64,000 bases of DNA, taken from positions 267,054 to 331,053 of the forward strand of contig NZ_VYPZ01000003.1 in the NCBI RefSeq assembly GCF_008710155.1, given 5' to 3'. The notes under the pieces were generated by a model. The model saw only the letters and a program-made list of their open reading frames with translations. It had not been told where the DNA came from and did not search any database. The position numbers and the translations under genes are program-made. The stretch's first letter is position 1, and the number at the start of each line of letters is the position of its first letter. This document shows positions 34,652 through 44,132 of this stretch, piece after piece. Source of the DNA: Sphingobium limneticum. GTDB lineage: Bacteria > Pseudomonadota > Alphaproteobacteria > Sphingomonadales > Sphingomonadaceae.

Positions 34652-35359
34652 TTGTCCTGGACCGACGAGCGTATCGACCAGCTCAAGGGGATGTGGGAGC
34701 GCGGACTGACCGCCAGCCAGATCGCCGACGAACTGGGCGGGGTCAGCCGTAATGCGGTGATCGGCAAGGCGCACCGCCTGGGCCTGCAGTCCCGCCCTTC
34801 GCCCGTGAAGGCGAATGAGACGCCCAAGAAGGCGGCCGCCCCTGCCCCGCGCAAGCCCGCGCCGACGCCGGAAGTGGAAGCGCCCCGCGCCGCCGCACCG
34901 GTGCCGCCCGCGCCCGCCGCACCTGTTCGCGCGCCCGCTGCCGCTGCGCCGGCCGCACCTGCCGCTCCGGCGCCCGCACCGGCCGCAGCTGCTGGCGACG
35001 ACGCGCCGACGCCTGCACCCCAGCCGCGTATCATTTCGGTCGGTCCCGGCGGCTTCCTGCGCCAGGGTCCGGGCGATCAGCAGGCGCCCATCCCGCCCGC
35101 GCCGCCGCGCCGCCTGGTGCCGGCCAAGCCGAGCGCCGAAATTGCCGACAAGACCAGCCTGCTCGATCTGACCGAGCGGATTTGCAAATGGCCGATGGGT
35201 CATCCGGGCGAAGCGGATTTCCATTTCTGCGGTGAAACGGTGAACCCCGGCTTCCCCTATTGCGTGGAACATTGCGGCCGCGCCTATCAGGCCCAACTGC
35301 CGCGCGGCACGCGCCGCCCGCCCCCGCCGCTGCCCTTCGGTGGCCCGCGGGTGCGTTGA
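34652..35359 (+). CDS. gcrA: GcrA-family cell cycle regulator
   Basis: A 235-residue protein. The N-terminal GcrA signature is SWTDERIDQLKGMWERGLTA, then SQIADELGGVSRNAVIGKAH. A long Ala/Pro-rich linker (about residues 60-125) follows, and a Cys-containing C-terminal module ICKWPMGH ... FHFCG ... YCVEHC. In Caulobacter GcrA binds sigma-70 and CcrM-methylated GANTC promoters to control cell-cycle genes. The start is TTG at 34652 with GAGGAG 9 nt upstream. It ends at a strong terminator at 35375. Confidence 0.93.
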   Translation: MSWTDERIDQLKGMWERGLTASQIADELGGVSRNAVIGKAHRLGLQSRPSPVKANETPKKAAAPAPRKPAPTPEVEAPRAAAPVPPAPAAPVRAPAAAAPAAPAAPAPAPAAAAGDDAPTPAPQPRIISVGPGGFLRQGPGDQQAPIPPAPPRRLVPAKPSAEIADKTSLLDLTERICKWPMGHPGEADFHFCGETVNPGFPYCVEHCGRAYQAQLPRGTRRPPPPLPFGGPRVR

Positions 35360-35374
35360 CAGCTTCGAACAGAT

Positions 35375-35414
35375 AAAAAAAGCCCGGTTTCCTTCTGGAA
35401 ACCGGGCTTTTTTT
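35375..35414. terminator. Bidirectional terminator between gcrA and outer-membrane protein
   Basis: An A7 tract, an 11-bp stem (35382-35392 with 35397-35407) with TTCT loop, and a T7 tract. Confidence 0.92.
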
Positions 35415-35415
35415 G

Positions 35416-36255
35416 TTAGAAGCGGAAGCTGGTGGTGACCATCACGCTTTGCGTATCGAACTTGTCGCCGCGATTGATGCTGGCGCCGCCCGACGGCGTG
35501 AGGCGGAAGGGATTGGTGGCCGGCGCGGTGCCTGCACCCACATCGACGCGATAGTCGCCGACATTATAGCGGGTCCACAGATAGCGAGCGCCGATCGAGA
35601 AATTGTTCGACACCTTGGCTTCTATGCCGCCGCCCATGGTGTAGCCCCAGCCATCTTCCTTCCGATCGACCTCGGTAAAGCTGTTGGCGCCGTTGCTGGT
35701 GCTGAAATTATTCTTCACCTTCGCATAGGCCAGACCGCCAGTGATATAGGGCATGATACCGCCGCTGGTGGTGTAGCCGAGCCGTGCGCGCAGATTGGCA
35801 TTATAGTCGATGCTGCGACGCATGGTGTAAAAAGCCGGCGTGGTCGAATATTCGGTCACCTTGTCGTCGATATAGGCTTGGCCTGCTTCGGCCACGACGC
35901 CCGCGACGATGTTGCCGAACTGGCGATCATAGCCGACATGGCCCATCCAGCCGATCGCATTCTTGTCGCCCTTACAGCCGCTGGCCGGGGTCGATCCACG
36001 GGCCGCGCCACCGCAAGTGCCGGGCGAGAAGGCGTTGGCGCCGGTTGAGGTGCGGATGACATCGTCATAATCGCCATCGGCGTCAGCGTCGAAACGCATA
36101 TGTTCGCCACCATCCTTCTTCTGCCAATTATAGCCGAAGGATCCGCCGATATAGGGACCGGTCCAATCGACGGGAGCGCTATCCTGCGCAGCGGCCGGCA
36201 TCGCCAGGGCGAGCGCGAGGGTAGCGCCAAGCGGCGCGATCAGGGTCAATTTCAA
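35416..36255 (-). CDS. Outer-membrane beta-barrel protein
   Basis: A 279-residue protein with a signal peptide (MKLTLIAPLGATLALALAMP with AAAQ cleavage) and alternating beta-strands: WTGPYIGGSFGYNWQ, GWMGHVGYDRQFGNIVAG, LRARLGYTTSGGIMPYITGG, GWGYTMGGGIEAKVSNNFS. It ends in phenylalanine (TTSFRF), the BAM recognition ending. This is the OMP25/Omp31-like porin class of eight-stranded barrels. A negatively charged DADADGDYDD loop may bind Ca. The gene diverges from parE. Confidence 0.9.
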   Translation of the reverse strand: MKLTLIAPLGATLALALAMPAAAQDSAPVDWTGPYIGGSFGYNWQKKDGGEHMRFDADADGDYDDVIRTSTGANAFSPGTCGGAARGSTPASGCKGDKNAIGWMGHVGYDRQFGNIVAGVVAEAGQAYIDDKVTEYSTTPAFYTMRRSIDYNANLRARLGYTTSGGIMPYITGGLAYAKVKNNFSTSNGANSFTEVDRKEDGWGYTMGGGIEAKVSNNFSIGARYLWTRYNVGDYRVDVGAGTAPATNPFRLTPSGGASINRGDKFDTQSVMVTTSFRF

Positions 36256-36415
36256 GGGTATGTCTCCTCACCAGATGTGGAGAGATACGCTCCACATTCC
36301 CGGCAGTAACGACCCGGACCTCCACTTTGTTGCAGCGCACTTTGTTACATATGATTGCGGCTGTGGCTCTTGTGCAACGCTTGCACCCGCCGCCCGTCCG
36401 CTTATAGCTTGAAAC

Positions 36416-38392
36416 ATGTCCGAAGACCTGTTCGCTGCCAACACCCCCGCCACGACGCAATATGACGCCTCGACCATCGAGGTGCTGGAAGGATTGGAGC
36501 CGGTCCGGCGCCGCCCCGGCATGTATATTGGCGGCACCGACGAGCGCGCCCTACACCATCTGGCCAGCGAAGTGCTGGACAACAGCATGGACGAAGCGGT
36601 GGCGGGCCATGCGACGCGGATCGAGGTGACGCTGGAGGCCGGCAACAAGCTGACCATCACCGACAATGGCCGGGGTATTCCGGTCGATCCCCATCCCAAA
36701 TTTCCCGGAAAATCGGCGCTGGAGGTTATCCTGACCACGCTCCATTCGGGTGGCAAGTTCGAAGGAAAGGCCTATGCCACCTCGGGCGGCCTGCATGGCG
36801 TCGGCATTTCGGTGGTCAACGCGCTATCGACCGACACGGTGGTCGAAGTGGCGCGGAACAAGGAATTGTTCCGCCAGAAATTCTCCCAGGGACTTCCCGT
36901 CACGACGCTGGAAAAGGTCGGCGCGGCGCCCAACCGGCGCGGTACGCTGGTCAGCTTCGTGCCCGATACAGAAATTTTCGGGGAACAGAAATTCAAGCCT
37001 GCACGCCTGCATCGTCTGGCCCGGTCGAAGGCCTATCTGTTCGCGGGCGTCGAGATACGCTGGAAATGCGCGCCGGAACTGATCAACGACGACACGCCCG
37101 CCGAAGCCGTCTTCCAGTTTCCCGGCGGGTTGGCCGACCATCTGAAGGAACAGGTGGGCGATCGCGATTGCGCGACCAGCGTATTCTTCTCCGGCAATCA
37201 GGATTTTCCGAGCGAAGCCGGGCGCGTCGAATGGGCTGTCGCCTGGCCGCTCTGGTCGGACGGCAGCTACAGCTGGTATTGCAACACCATTCCGACGCCC
37301 GATGGCGGCACCCATGAGGCGGGCTTGCGCGCGGCGCTGGTGAAGGGCATCCGCGCCTTTGCCGACCTTGTCGGGCAGAAAAAGGGCAAGGATATCACCG
37401 CCGACGACATCATGACGTCGTCGGAGATCATGCTGTCCGTCTTCATTCGCGATCCGCAATTTCAGAGCCAGACCAAGGATCGCCTGACCAGTCCGGACGC
37501 CGCGCGCCTTGTCGAAAATGCGGTACGCGACCATTTCGACCATTATCTGACCGACCATATGGACCGGGGCAAGGCGCTGCTCGCTTATGTACTGGACCGG
37601 ATGGACGAGCGCCTGAAGCGCAAGCAGGAGAAGGAGGTCAAGCGCAAGACCGCGACCAACAGCCGCAAGCTGCGTCTGCCCGGCAAGCTGACTGATTGTT
37701 CGAACGACGATCCGGAAGGTGCTGAAATCTTTTTGGTCGAAGGCGATTCTGCCGGCGGTTCGGCCAAGCAGGCGCGCGATCGCAAGACCCAGGCGATCCT
37801 GCCGCTGCGTGGCAAGATCCTCAACGTCGCCTCAGCAAACAACGCCAAGATATTGGCAAATCAGGAAATTGCCGACATGATCCTGGCGCTGGGCTGCGGC
37901 ACGCGCAAGGATTGCAACCCGGATCACCTGCGCTATGAGCGTATCGTCATCATGACCGACGCCGATGTCGACGGGGCGCATATCGCCACGCTGCTGATGA
38001 CCTTCTTCTTCCAGGAAATGCCGGAATTGGTGCGGCGCGGGCATCTCTACCTCGCCCAGCCGCCGCTCTATCGCCTGGTGGCGGGCGGCAAGAGCCTTTA
38101 CGCCAAGGACGACGCCCATCGCGAAGAGCTGCTGCGCAAGGAGTTCAAAGGCAAGAAGGTCGATATCAGCCGCTTCAAGGGCCTGGGCGAAATGAACCCG
38201 ATGCAGTTGCGCGAAACGACCATGGACCCCAAGACGCGCATGCTGATCCGCATCACCCTGCCCGACGATATCGAGGATCGGCAGCAGGTCCGCGATCTGG
38301 TGGACCGGTTGATGGGAACCAATCCGGCGCATCGCTTCGCCTTCATCCAGGAAAATGCGGCGGCAGTGGACGAGGAAGCGATCGACGCATGA
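36416..38392 (+). CDS. parE: DNA topoisomerase IV subunit B
   Basis: A 658-residue type IIA topoisomerase B subunit. The GHKL ATPase has LEGLEPVRRRPGMYIGG, LDNSMDEAV, ITDNGRGIPVD, and GLHGVGISVVNALS. The TOPRIM has IFLVEGDSAGGSAKQARDRK and IVIMTDADVDGAHIATLL. The C-terminal FKGLGEMNPMQLRETTMDP is diagnostic. Works with ParC (13405-15693). Length and motif set fit ParE over GyrB (no insert). Confidence 0.97.
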   Translation: MSEDLFAANTPATTQYDASTIEVLEGLEPVRRRPGMYIGGTDERALHHLASEVLDNSMDEAVAGHATRIEVTLEAGNKLTITDNGRGIPVDPHPKFPGKSALEVILTTLHSGGKFEGKAYATSGGLHGVGISVVNALSTDTVVEVARNKELFRQKFSQGLPVTTLEKVGAAPNRRGTLVSFVPDTEIFGEQKFKPARLHRLARSKAYLFAGVEIRWKCAPELINDDTPAEAVFQFPGGLADHLKEQVGDRDCATSVFFSGNQDFPSEAGRVEWAVAWPLWSDGSYSWYCNTIPTPDGGTHEAGLRAALVKGIRAFADLVGQKKGKDITADDIMTSSEIMLSVFIRDPQFQSQTKDRLTSPDAARLVENAVRDHFDHYLTDHMDRGKALLAYVLDRMDERLKRKQEKEVKRKTATNSRKLRLPGKLTDCSNDDPEGAEIFLVEGDSAGGSAKQARDRKTQAILPLRGKILNVASANNAKILANQEIADMILALGCGTRKDCNPDHLRYERIVIMTDADVDGAHIATLLMTFFFQEMPELVRRGHLYLAQPPLYRLVAGGKSLYAKDDAHREELLRKEFKGKKVDISRFKGLGEMNPMQLRETTMDPKTRMLIRITLPDDIEDRQQVRDLVDRLMGTNPAHRFAFIQENAAAVDEEAIDA

Positions 38393-38417
38393 CGATCCAT
38401 ACCGAACGGATGTAGAT

Positions 38418-39692
38418 GTGCGCCTCTGGTCGATCCTGCTCAGCCTGATCCTGACGGCAATACCCATGCAGACATCCGCCGGCACCACCCCGCCCTATCA
38501 AAGCCGTGCCGCACAATTGCTGCATATGCTCGCGGCGCCCGGTGGAGAAACGGATTTCTTCTCCACCCTCTTCCTGGATGCGGTGCCGGTGAATCGCTGG
38601 CGCGCCATTGCCGCGGATTTGCGCACCCAACATGGCGCGCCGCTGAGCCTGGGCGCTGTGCGGACCGACAGTCCGACCGCAGGACAAGTCGAGATACGCT
38701 ATGAGCGCGCCACGGTGGGCTTTACTTTGGTGGTTGCGCCGCAAGCGCCCAATCTGGTCGTTGGCCTGCATATCGTCGGCGCACGCACCGCCGATGACAG
38801 TTTTGACAAAGTCATGGCGGAGATCGCGGCCCTGCCTGGCACCACTGCCTTTGCCATTGCCCGGCTGGGCAACGGAGCGCCTGCATTGTTGCACGCCCAT
38901 CGGGCCGATGTGCAGATGGCGACCGGCTCCAGCTTCAAACTTTATCTGCTCGCCGAAATCGCCCGCGCGGCGGCGGCGCGGGAACGGCGCTGGGGCGATG
39001 TCGTGCCGCTTGGCCCGAAAAGTTTTTCCGGGCGTTTGATGGGCTGGCCCGACCATGCGCCGATGACGCTGCACAGTCTGGCCACGGCGATGATCGCCGA
39101 AAGCGATAATAGTGCCAGCGACACGCTGCTCTTCGCGCTCGGCCGGGCGAAGGTCGATGCTATGATGGCGGCGACCGGCCATGCCGATGTGGACAAGGCG
39201 CTGCCGATCCTGACCACCGCCGAAGCGTTTGCGTTGAAGATGCCGGCCAATGCGGACCTGCGCCGCCGTTATGAAGAAGCCGCGCCAGCCATGCGCCGGA
39301 CGCTGCTGCGCACGGCGGCGGCGCGGCTGACCGCAGACAAGGTCGATGTGGGCAGCGTCGCCGAAATGCCGACCGCGATCGACAGTATCGAATGGTTTGC
39401 CTCGTCACAGGACATGATCGGCCTGCTCGACTGGTTGCGGCGCCATGGTGGCGATGCCCTGCCCATCATGGCCGTCAATCCCGGCATCGCGCCGGCCGAT
39501 GCCAAACGCTGGCGCTATCTGGGCTATAAAGGCGGCAGCGAGCCTGGCGTCATGGCGATGAACATGCTGGCGCAGGGCAGAAACGGGGCCTGGTATGCGG
39601 TCAGCGGCAGTTGGAACAACAGTGCCGCGCGGGTCGAGGAAGGCAAATTCCTGACGTTGATGACGCGGGCGCTCAACCTGCTGGCGGAATAG
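38418..39692 (+). CDS. Serine hydrolase, class A beta-lactamase-like, exported
   Basis: A 424-residue protein with signal peptide (MRLWSILLSLILTAIPMQTS, start GTG 38418). The transpeptidase/beta-lactamase fold begins with SxxK in TGSSFKLYLLAEIARA, the SxN is in ESDNSASDTL, and the KTG-like triad appears as KGGSEPGV. The N-terminal about 100 residues are a separate domain (Cif/ARG-like). True class A enzymes have KTG and an omega Glu; here KGG and no clear omega EPELN, so it is not necessarily a beta-lactamase. It begins 25 nt after parE. Its last 20 nt overlap the convergent gene at 39673. Confidence 0.85.
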   Translation: MRLWSILLSLILTAIPMQTSAGTTPPYQSRAAQLLHMLAAPGGETDFFSTLFLDAVPVNRWRAIAADLRTQHGAPLSLGAVRTDSPTAGQVEIRYERATVGFTLVVAPQAPNLVVGLHIVGARTADDSFDKVMAEIAALPGTTAFAIARLGNGAPALLHAHRADVQMATGSSFKLYLLAEIARAAAARERRWGDVVPLGPKSFSGRLMGWPDHAPMTLHSLATAMIAESDNSASDTLLFALGRAKVDAMMAATGHADVDKALPILTTAEAFALKMPANADLRRRYEEAAPAMRRTLLRTAAARLTADKVDVGSVAEMPTAIDSIEWFASSQDMIGLLDWLRRHGGDALPIMAVNPGIAPADAKRWRYLGYKGGSEPGVMAMNMLAQGRNGAWYAVSGSWNNSAARVEEGKFLTLMTRALNLLAE

Positions 39693-40062
39693 CAGGCGCT
39701 TGCGGCTGGTTCAGCCATTCCAATGCTTCGTCCATTCCCATGAATATGCGCACTCTGGGATGGACCAACGTTCTTTCCGCCTGCGCCCGGTTCAACTGAC
39801 TGCCCACTACGACCGCAGTCCGCCCGCTGGTGAAGGTCATGCCCCCGCGCATGATGTTGGCGAGCAAGTCGGCCACGTCATTTGCCTGCACCGGGAAATC
39901 GAACGATTCGACTATGACGTTGAAATCGTCGCGGATGGTGCTGGCTTCACGCGCTTTCGACCCTACTTCCGCCGCAAGCGCGACCACATTATCCGCTGTC
40001 CAGAAGCCCGCAACTTTGATGGTCAGCCGGTTGGTCGTGCGATCATAATCGACTTGAAACAT
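39673..40062 (-). CDS. STAS/SpoIIAA-like protein of unknown function
   Basis: A 129-residue protein. FQVDYDRTTNRLTIKVAGFW and ADNVVALAAEVGSKARE and FNVIVESFDFPVQANDVADL, then RTAVVVGSQLNRAQAERTLV and RVRIFMGMDEALEWLNQ fit an alpha/beta STAS-like sandwich similar to SpoIIAA-like DUF3478 proteins. Partner and ligand unknown. ATG at 40062 with GGGA upstream; a TTG frame extends to 40080. Confidence 0.75.
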   Translation of the reverse strand: MFQVDYDRTTNRLTIKVAGFWTADNVVALAAEVGSKAREASTIRDDFNVIVESFDFPVQANDVADLLANIMRGGMTFTSGRTAVVVGSQLNRAQAERTLVHPRVRIFMGMDEALEWLNQPQAPAIPPAG

Positions 40063-40141
40063 CAGATTCCCGAGATGCAAATTTGTAGTTATGCCGCCGG
40101 CCTGTCTTGCTCGCCAACGTGCTGGTCCAGTTACAGCTGCC

Positions 40142-40933
40142 TTATGCAGTCAGGGCTTCCACCAGCGCCTTGACCTTCTTTTGCCGCCATTGGGGCAGCG
40201 GAGCGATCAACCAATAGGCGAGCAGGGTCGGGACGGTATCGCCCACCTGCCGCACGCGGCCGGCCGTCAGATCGGCCTGCGCCAGCAACAGCGGCACGCG
40301 CGCGCGGCCAAAGCCGTTTGCTGCCGCTTCGATCGCCAGACCGCCATCGGCGACGCGGATGATCGCCGGCTTGTCACCCGACGGGCATCCGGGCCAATCG
40401 ATGCGATGGTCGGGACCGCCCGCCGCCGCCTCGACCGTGACATAGGCTGCTTCGCCGATCTTGATGCCCTCATGCTCGCCCGCGCCATCGCTCAGGCGCA
40501 GGGCGATATCCAAATTGGCCTCAGTGAAATCCAGTGCCTCGTCGGCCGATATCAGCTGGAAGGTCAGATCCGACTGGCTGGCGGCATAAGTGGCAAGACG
40601 CGGCTGGAGCCATTTGGCGGTGATGTCGCGCGGGGCCGCGATGGTCAGCGCATTGCTGGACTGGCCCGCCTGCATCGCGCGAACCGCCTCCTCAAATTCC
40701 AGGAAACCGGCGCGCAGGGCATCCAGGCCGGCTTCGGTTTCCGGCGTCAGTTCCAGCCCCTTGGGCGTGCGGCGAAACAGGACGACGCCCAGCATATCTT
40801 CCAGCGCGCGAATCTGCTGACCTACAGCTGCCGGCGTCACCGCCAGTTCGTCCGCCGCGCGGGTGAAAGAGAGGTGCCGCGCCGCCGCATCCAGCACGCG
40901 CAGGCCATTCAAGGGCAAATGAGTCCGCTTCAT
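40142..40933 (-). CDS. LysR-family transcriptional regulator
   Basis: A 263-residue LTTR: LPLNGLRVLDAAARHLSFTR, AADELAVTPAAVGQQIRALE in the HTH, then a partly shortened effector domain (LTIAAPRDITAKWLQPRLATY, LDIALRLSDGAGEHEG). Most LTTRs have about 300 residues, so the domain is short. Its ATG overlaps the apaG stop by 4 nt, making it the last gene of the threonine-dehydratase/metZ/apaG/lysR operon. Confidence 0.9.
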   Translation of the reverse strand: MKRTHLPLNGLRVLDAAARHLSFTRAADELAVTPAAVGQQIRALEDMLGVVLFRRTPKGLELTPETEAGLDALRAGFLEFEEAVRAMQAGQSSNALTIAAPRDITAKWLQPRLATYAASQSDLTFQLISADEALDFTEANLDIALRLSDGAGEHEGIKIGEAAYVTVEAAAGGPDHRIDWPGCPSGDKPAIIRVADGGLAIEAAANGFGRARVPLLLAQADLTAGRVRQVGDTVPTLLAYWLIAPLPQWRQKKVKALVEALTA

Positions 40934-41337
40934 TCGGCCACCGCCGGCGGCGCGATCAGGGCGAAATGGGGGATGGCGACATCGAACGTCTCGCCGCCTG
41001 CACCGATCATGCGATAGCTACCCTTCATCGATCCGGTCGGCGTATTGAGAGGGCAACCCGATACATAGTCATAGCTTTTCCCCGGCTGCACCACCGGCTG
41101 TTCACCGACCACGCCATCACCATCCACCACATGCTGAGCGCCGCGCCCGTCGGTGATGATCCAGTGGCGGGTCAGGAGCTGCACCGGCTGATCACCCTGA
41201 TTTTCGATGCGGATATGATAGGCCCAGAACCAGCGGCCCCGGTCTGGCTCCGACTGTTCGGGCAGGAAGGTCACCGCGACATGGACAGTGACGTCCCGCG
41301 TGGTCGCGTGAAAAGGGAAGAGCGCAAGTACAGTCAT
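40930..41337 (-). CDS. apaG: ApaG domain protein
   Basis: A 135-residue protein with the ApaG core: FLPEQSEPDRGRWFWAYHIRIENQG, RHWIITDGRGAQHVVDGDGVVGEQPV, SYDYVSGCPLNTPTGSMKGSYRM. The fold is an FN3-like sandwich; the family affects Co2+/Mg2+ efflux by unclear means. 32 nt after metZ. Confidence 0.95.
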   Translation of the reverse strand: MTVLALFPFHATTRDVTVHVAVTFLPEQSEPDRGRWFWAYHIRIENQGDQPVQLLTRHWIITDGRGAQHVVDGDGVVGEQPVVQPGKSYDYVSGCPLNTPTGSMKGSYRMIGAGGETFDVAIPHFALIAPPAVAE

Positions 41338-41369
41338 GTCTCAGAAATGCGCCCTAACCCCCTCTTGCG

Positions 41370-42578
41370 TCAACGCCCTATCGTGCGCAGGGCCTGATCG
41401 AGGTCGGCGATGACATCATCCGGATCCTCCAGCCCGACGTTGAGGCGCAGCATATCCTCGGTAATGCCGACTTCCAGCCGTGCTTCTTCCGACATGCCAA
41501 AATGCGTGGTCGAGGCGGGATGGGTCATGAGCGAGCGCGAATCGCCGATATTGTTGCTGATGTCGACCAGCTCCAATCCGTTGAGCAGGCCATGCGCCTC
41601 CGCCCGGCCACCGCCGACATAGAGCGAGAAGATCGGGCCGGCTGCATCCATCTGCTGCATTGCCAGGGCGTGCTGCGGATGGCTTTCCAGGCCGGGATAA
41701 TTGACCTTGGCCACGCGCCCTTCCAGGAATTGGGCGACCTTGAGCGCATTTTCGCTCTGACGGCGGATGCGCAGGTCCAGCGTTTCCAGCCCCTTGAGCA
41801 CGACCCAGGCGTTGAAGGCGCTGAGCGTCGGGCCGGTGTTGCGGTGGAAGGGCAGCAGGACATTGTCGATCCAGTCGCGCGTGCCGCAGATGGCGCCGGC
41901 GAGCACGCGGCCCTGCCCGTCCATCATCTTGGTCGCGCTGTAGGCGACGACATCCGCCCCGAATTCCATCGGGCGCTGAAGCGCGGGCGATGCGAAGGCG
42001 TTGTCGACGACGGTGGTGATACCGCGCGCCTTGGCAATGGCGCAGACCGCCGCCAGATCGACGATGTCCATGGTCGGATTGGCCGGCGTTTCGAAGAAGA
42101 AGACCTTCGTATTGGGGCGAACGGCCGCTTCCCAGGCGGCGGTGTCGCTGCCGTCGATGGTCGTCGTTTCGATCCCGAAGCGCGGCAGCAGCGTGTCGGT
42201 CAGCCAACGGCATGAGCCGAAAGCAGCCTTGGCACCGACGACATGATCGCCGGCCGACAGCTGGCACAGCAGGGCAGCGGTCATCGCGGCCATGCCGGTA
42301 GCGGTGGCGCGGCAGGCCTCCGCCCCTTCCAGCAAGGCGATGCGCTGTTCCAGCATTTCCACGGTCGGGTTCTGGAGCCGCGAATAGGTCATGCCGACCT
42401 GATCGCCGGAAAAGCGCGCGGCGGCATCCTCCGCCCGATCATAGCTGTAGCCGCTGGTCAGGAAGAGCGCTTCGGACGTTTCGCCATATTCGCTGCGGGC
42501 CGTGCCGCCGCGAATGGCCAGCGTCGCCGGCTTCCAATTCTTCGTGATTTCCGGGTTCTGACCGCTCTTACGCTTCAT
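41370..42578 (-). CDS. metZ: O-succinylhomoserine sulfhydrylase
   Basis: A 402-residue Cys/Met-metabolism PLP enzyme. TLAIRGGTARSEYGETSEAL, SGYSYDRAEDAAARF, and MTYSRLQNPTVEMLEQRIA match the MetZ branch. The PLP lysine is in YSATKMMDGQGRVLAGAICG. C-terminal LVDISNNIGDSRSLMTHPAS is also typical. It makes homocysteine directly from O-succinylhomoserine and sulfide. The ATG overlaps the dehydratase stop by 4 nt. Confidence 0.93.
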   Translation of the reverse strand: MKRKSGQNPEITKNWKPATLAIRGGTARSEYGETSEALFLTSGYSYDRAEDAAARFSGDQVGMTYSRLQNPTVEMLEQRIALLEGAEACRATATGMAAMTAALLCQLSAGDHVVGAKAAFGSCRWLTDTLLPRFGIETTTIDGSDTAAWEAAVRPNTKVFFFETPANPTMDIVDLAAVCAIAKARGITTVVDNAFASPALQRPMEFGADVVAYSATKMMDGQGRVLAGAICGTRDWIDNVLLPFHRNTGPTLSAFNAWVVLKGLETLDLRIRRQSENALKVAQFLEGRVAKVNYPGLESHPQHALAMQQMDAAGPIFSLYVGGGRAEAHGLLNGLELVDISNNIGDSRSLMTHPASTTHFGMSEEARLEVGITEDMLRLNVGLEDPDDVIADLDQALRTIGR

Positions 42579-43567
42579 ATCGCCTTCCGCAATTCTACCT
42601 GCGGCGTGGCGCCGCTCAATATCTCGGCCATCTGGCTCATATCGCCATTACCGCCCGAGAGGATAACCGCAACCTTCTTGCCCTGCATTTGCGCCTTTTC
42701 CTGCAAGCAGGCGGCCAATGCGACCGCGCCGGCGCCTTCGGCCAGATTATGCGTGTCCTGCCAATAGATGCGAATCGCCTCCGCCACTTCATCGTCCGTC
42801 ACGGCGACGAAGCGGTCGGCGCGCGGCCCGAAATAATCGAGCGCCGCCTGAACCGGGGTGCAGACCGCCACGCCGTCGGCAAAAGTATGGGCGGTGGGCG
42901 ATGCGATCAGCCGGCCCGCCTCGAAGCTGCGCTTGGCCGCATCGACATGAGCGGAGACGACGCCGACTATTTTCGTCTTCAGGCCCAGCGCGTCGCGCGC
43001 GGCGATCGTGCCACAAAGGCCCGATCCGCAGCCGACCGGCACATAGACGGTGTCGAGGTCCGGCACCGCGTCGAACAGTTCCAGGCCATAGCTGGCGACG
43101 CCGCGCACCAGTTCGTCATGATAGGCCGGAACCATGAACAGGCCCTGCTCCTGCGCCATGCGGATCGCTTCCGCCTTAGCGCTGTCGAAATCATGGCCAT
43201 GTTCGATGAGGGTCGCGCCGAAAGCGCGCATCGCCGCGTTCTTTTCCAGCGCATTGCCATGGGGGACGATGATGGTGGCGGACAGGCCGGCCGCCGTGGC
43301 GGCACGGACCTGCGCCTGTCCATGATTGCCGCGCGTGGCGGTGATGATGCCGGTGACGTCCGGATGGGTGCGGCGTAGCCAGTCGATATAGGTGATCGCG
43401 CCGCGCACCTTGAACGCGCCGGTGGGCGTGTGGTTCTCATGCTTGACCCACAGGTCGCAACCGCTGCGCCGACCAAGCAGCGGCCAGGCATATTGCGGGG
43501 TCGATGGCACCTGAGCATGGACCATGGCGGCGGCGGCGCGAAGGGAGGCGAGGGAGAAATCGGTCAT
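42575..43567 (-). CDS. Threonine/serine dehydratase
   Basis: A 330-residue fold-type II PLP enzyme. The PLP lysine is in TPTGAFKVRGA, ATRGNHGQAQVRAATAAGL binds the cofactor phosphate region, and the glycine loop is VPVGCGSGLCGTIA. Threonine dehydratase or serine/threo-hydroxyaspartate dehydratase are possible; no ACT domain, so it is catabolic-type. First gene of the operon with metZ, apaG, lysR. Confidence 0.9.
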   Translation of the reverse strand: MTDFSLASLRAAAAMVHAQVPSTPQYAWPLLGRRSGCDLWVKHENHTPTGAFKVRGAITYIDWLRRTHPDVTGIITATRGNHGQAQVRAATAAGLSATIIVPHGNALEKNAAMRAFGATLIEHGHDFDSAKAEAIRMAQEQGLFMVPAYHDELVRGVASYGLELFDAVPDLDTVYVPVGCGSGLCGTIAARDALGLKTKIVGVVSAHVDAAKRSFEAGRLIASPTAHTFADGVAVCTPVQAALDYFGPRADRFVAVTDDEVAEAIRIYWQDTHNLAEGAGAVALAACLQEKAQMQGKKVAVILSGGNGDMSQMAEILSGATPQVELRKAI

Positions 43568-43628
43568 GATGTGCCCTTATCCGCCGGGCAGGCAGTAGGA
43601 CAGGACCGATAGCCGCAAATTGGACCGT

Positions 43629-44048
43629 TCAGGCGGCGCGCAGGCTGGGGCCGGTGAAGAGCGGGTGGAGATGCCGCTCCTCCCACTCCATTCGGTCGTA
43701 AAGGCCGTTCTGAAGGCTCAGTACGGCGTGGCGATAGCCCGACCAGTCCTGGGCGATCTGCGCCGGGGTCCATAACTTGATATGGTCGCTGTAGGACAGG
43801 AATAAAGCGACCATGGCGCGGCTATGGTCCCGCAATATGGTATCGGCATGCGGCGGCAGCGGCTTTTGGCGCAGCGCGCTGACCATCGCATCCTCCTGCC
43901 CCATATGTTCGCGGAACAGTTGCGAGAAGCGGGTCCGGCGGCGAGCGACTTCCGGCATGTCATCGGCATTGGCCGCCTGCATGACATGTGCGAAATCGCG
44001 CATGGCGGCACGCAGGTCGTCATGGCCCTGCGTCAATATCATCTGCAT
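43629..44048 (-). CDS. Hemerythrin-like domain protein
   Basis: A 139-residue four-helix protein: LTQGHDDLRAAMRDFAHVMQ, FSQLFREHMGQEDAMVSAL, LRDHSRAMVALFLSYSDHI, MEWEERHLHPLF. His/Glu positions suit a non-heme diiron hemerythrin. It may sense oxygen or nitric oxide; function is not assigned. Lies between the dehydratase and leuB, same strand but separate. Confidence 0.75.
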   Translation of the reverse strand: MQMILTQGHDDLRAAMRDFAHVMQAANADDMPEVARRRTRFSQLFREHMGQEDAMVSALRQKPLPPHADTILRDHSRAMVALFLSYSDHIKLWTPAQIAQDWSGYRHAVLSLQNGLYDRMEWEERHLHPLFTGPSLRAA

Positions 44049-44132
44049 TTTTGCGTCCCCATTTTCCGATTAAATCGGATCGGGGACGCAAAACTTAAAT
44101 CTTTCCGTCGCTTATGCGACGAAGTGAAGAAT

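Noticed and set aside
42579..43567. A SAM-type riboswitch for metZ
   Set aside because: metZ overlaps the upstream dehydratase gene, leaving no leader; nothing like a SAM aptamer was seen upstream of the operon at 43568-43628.
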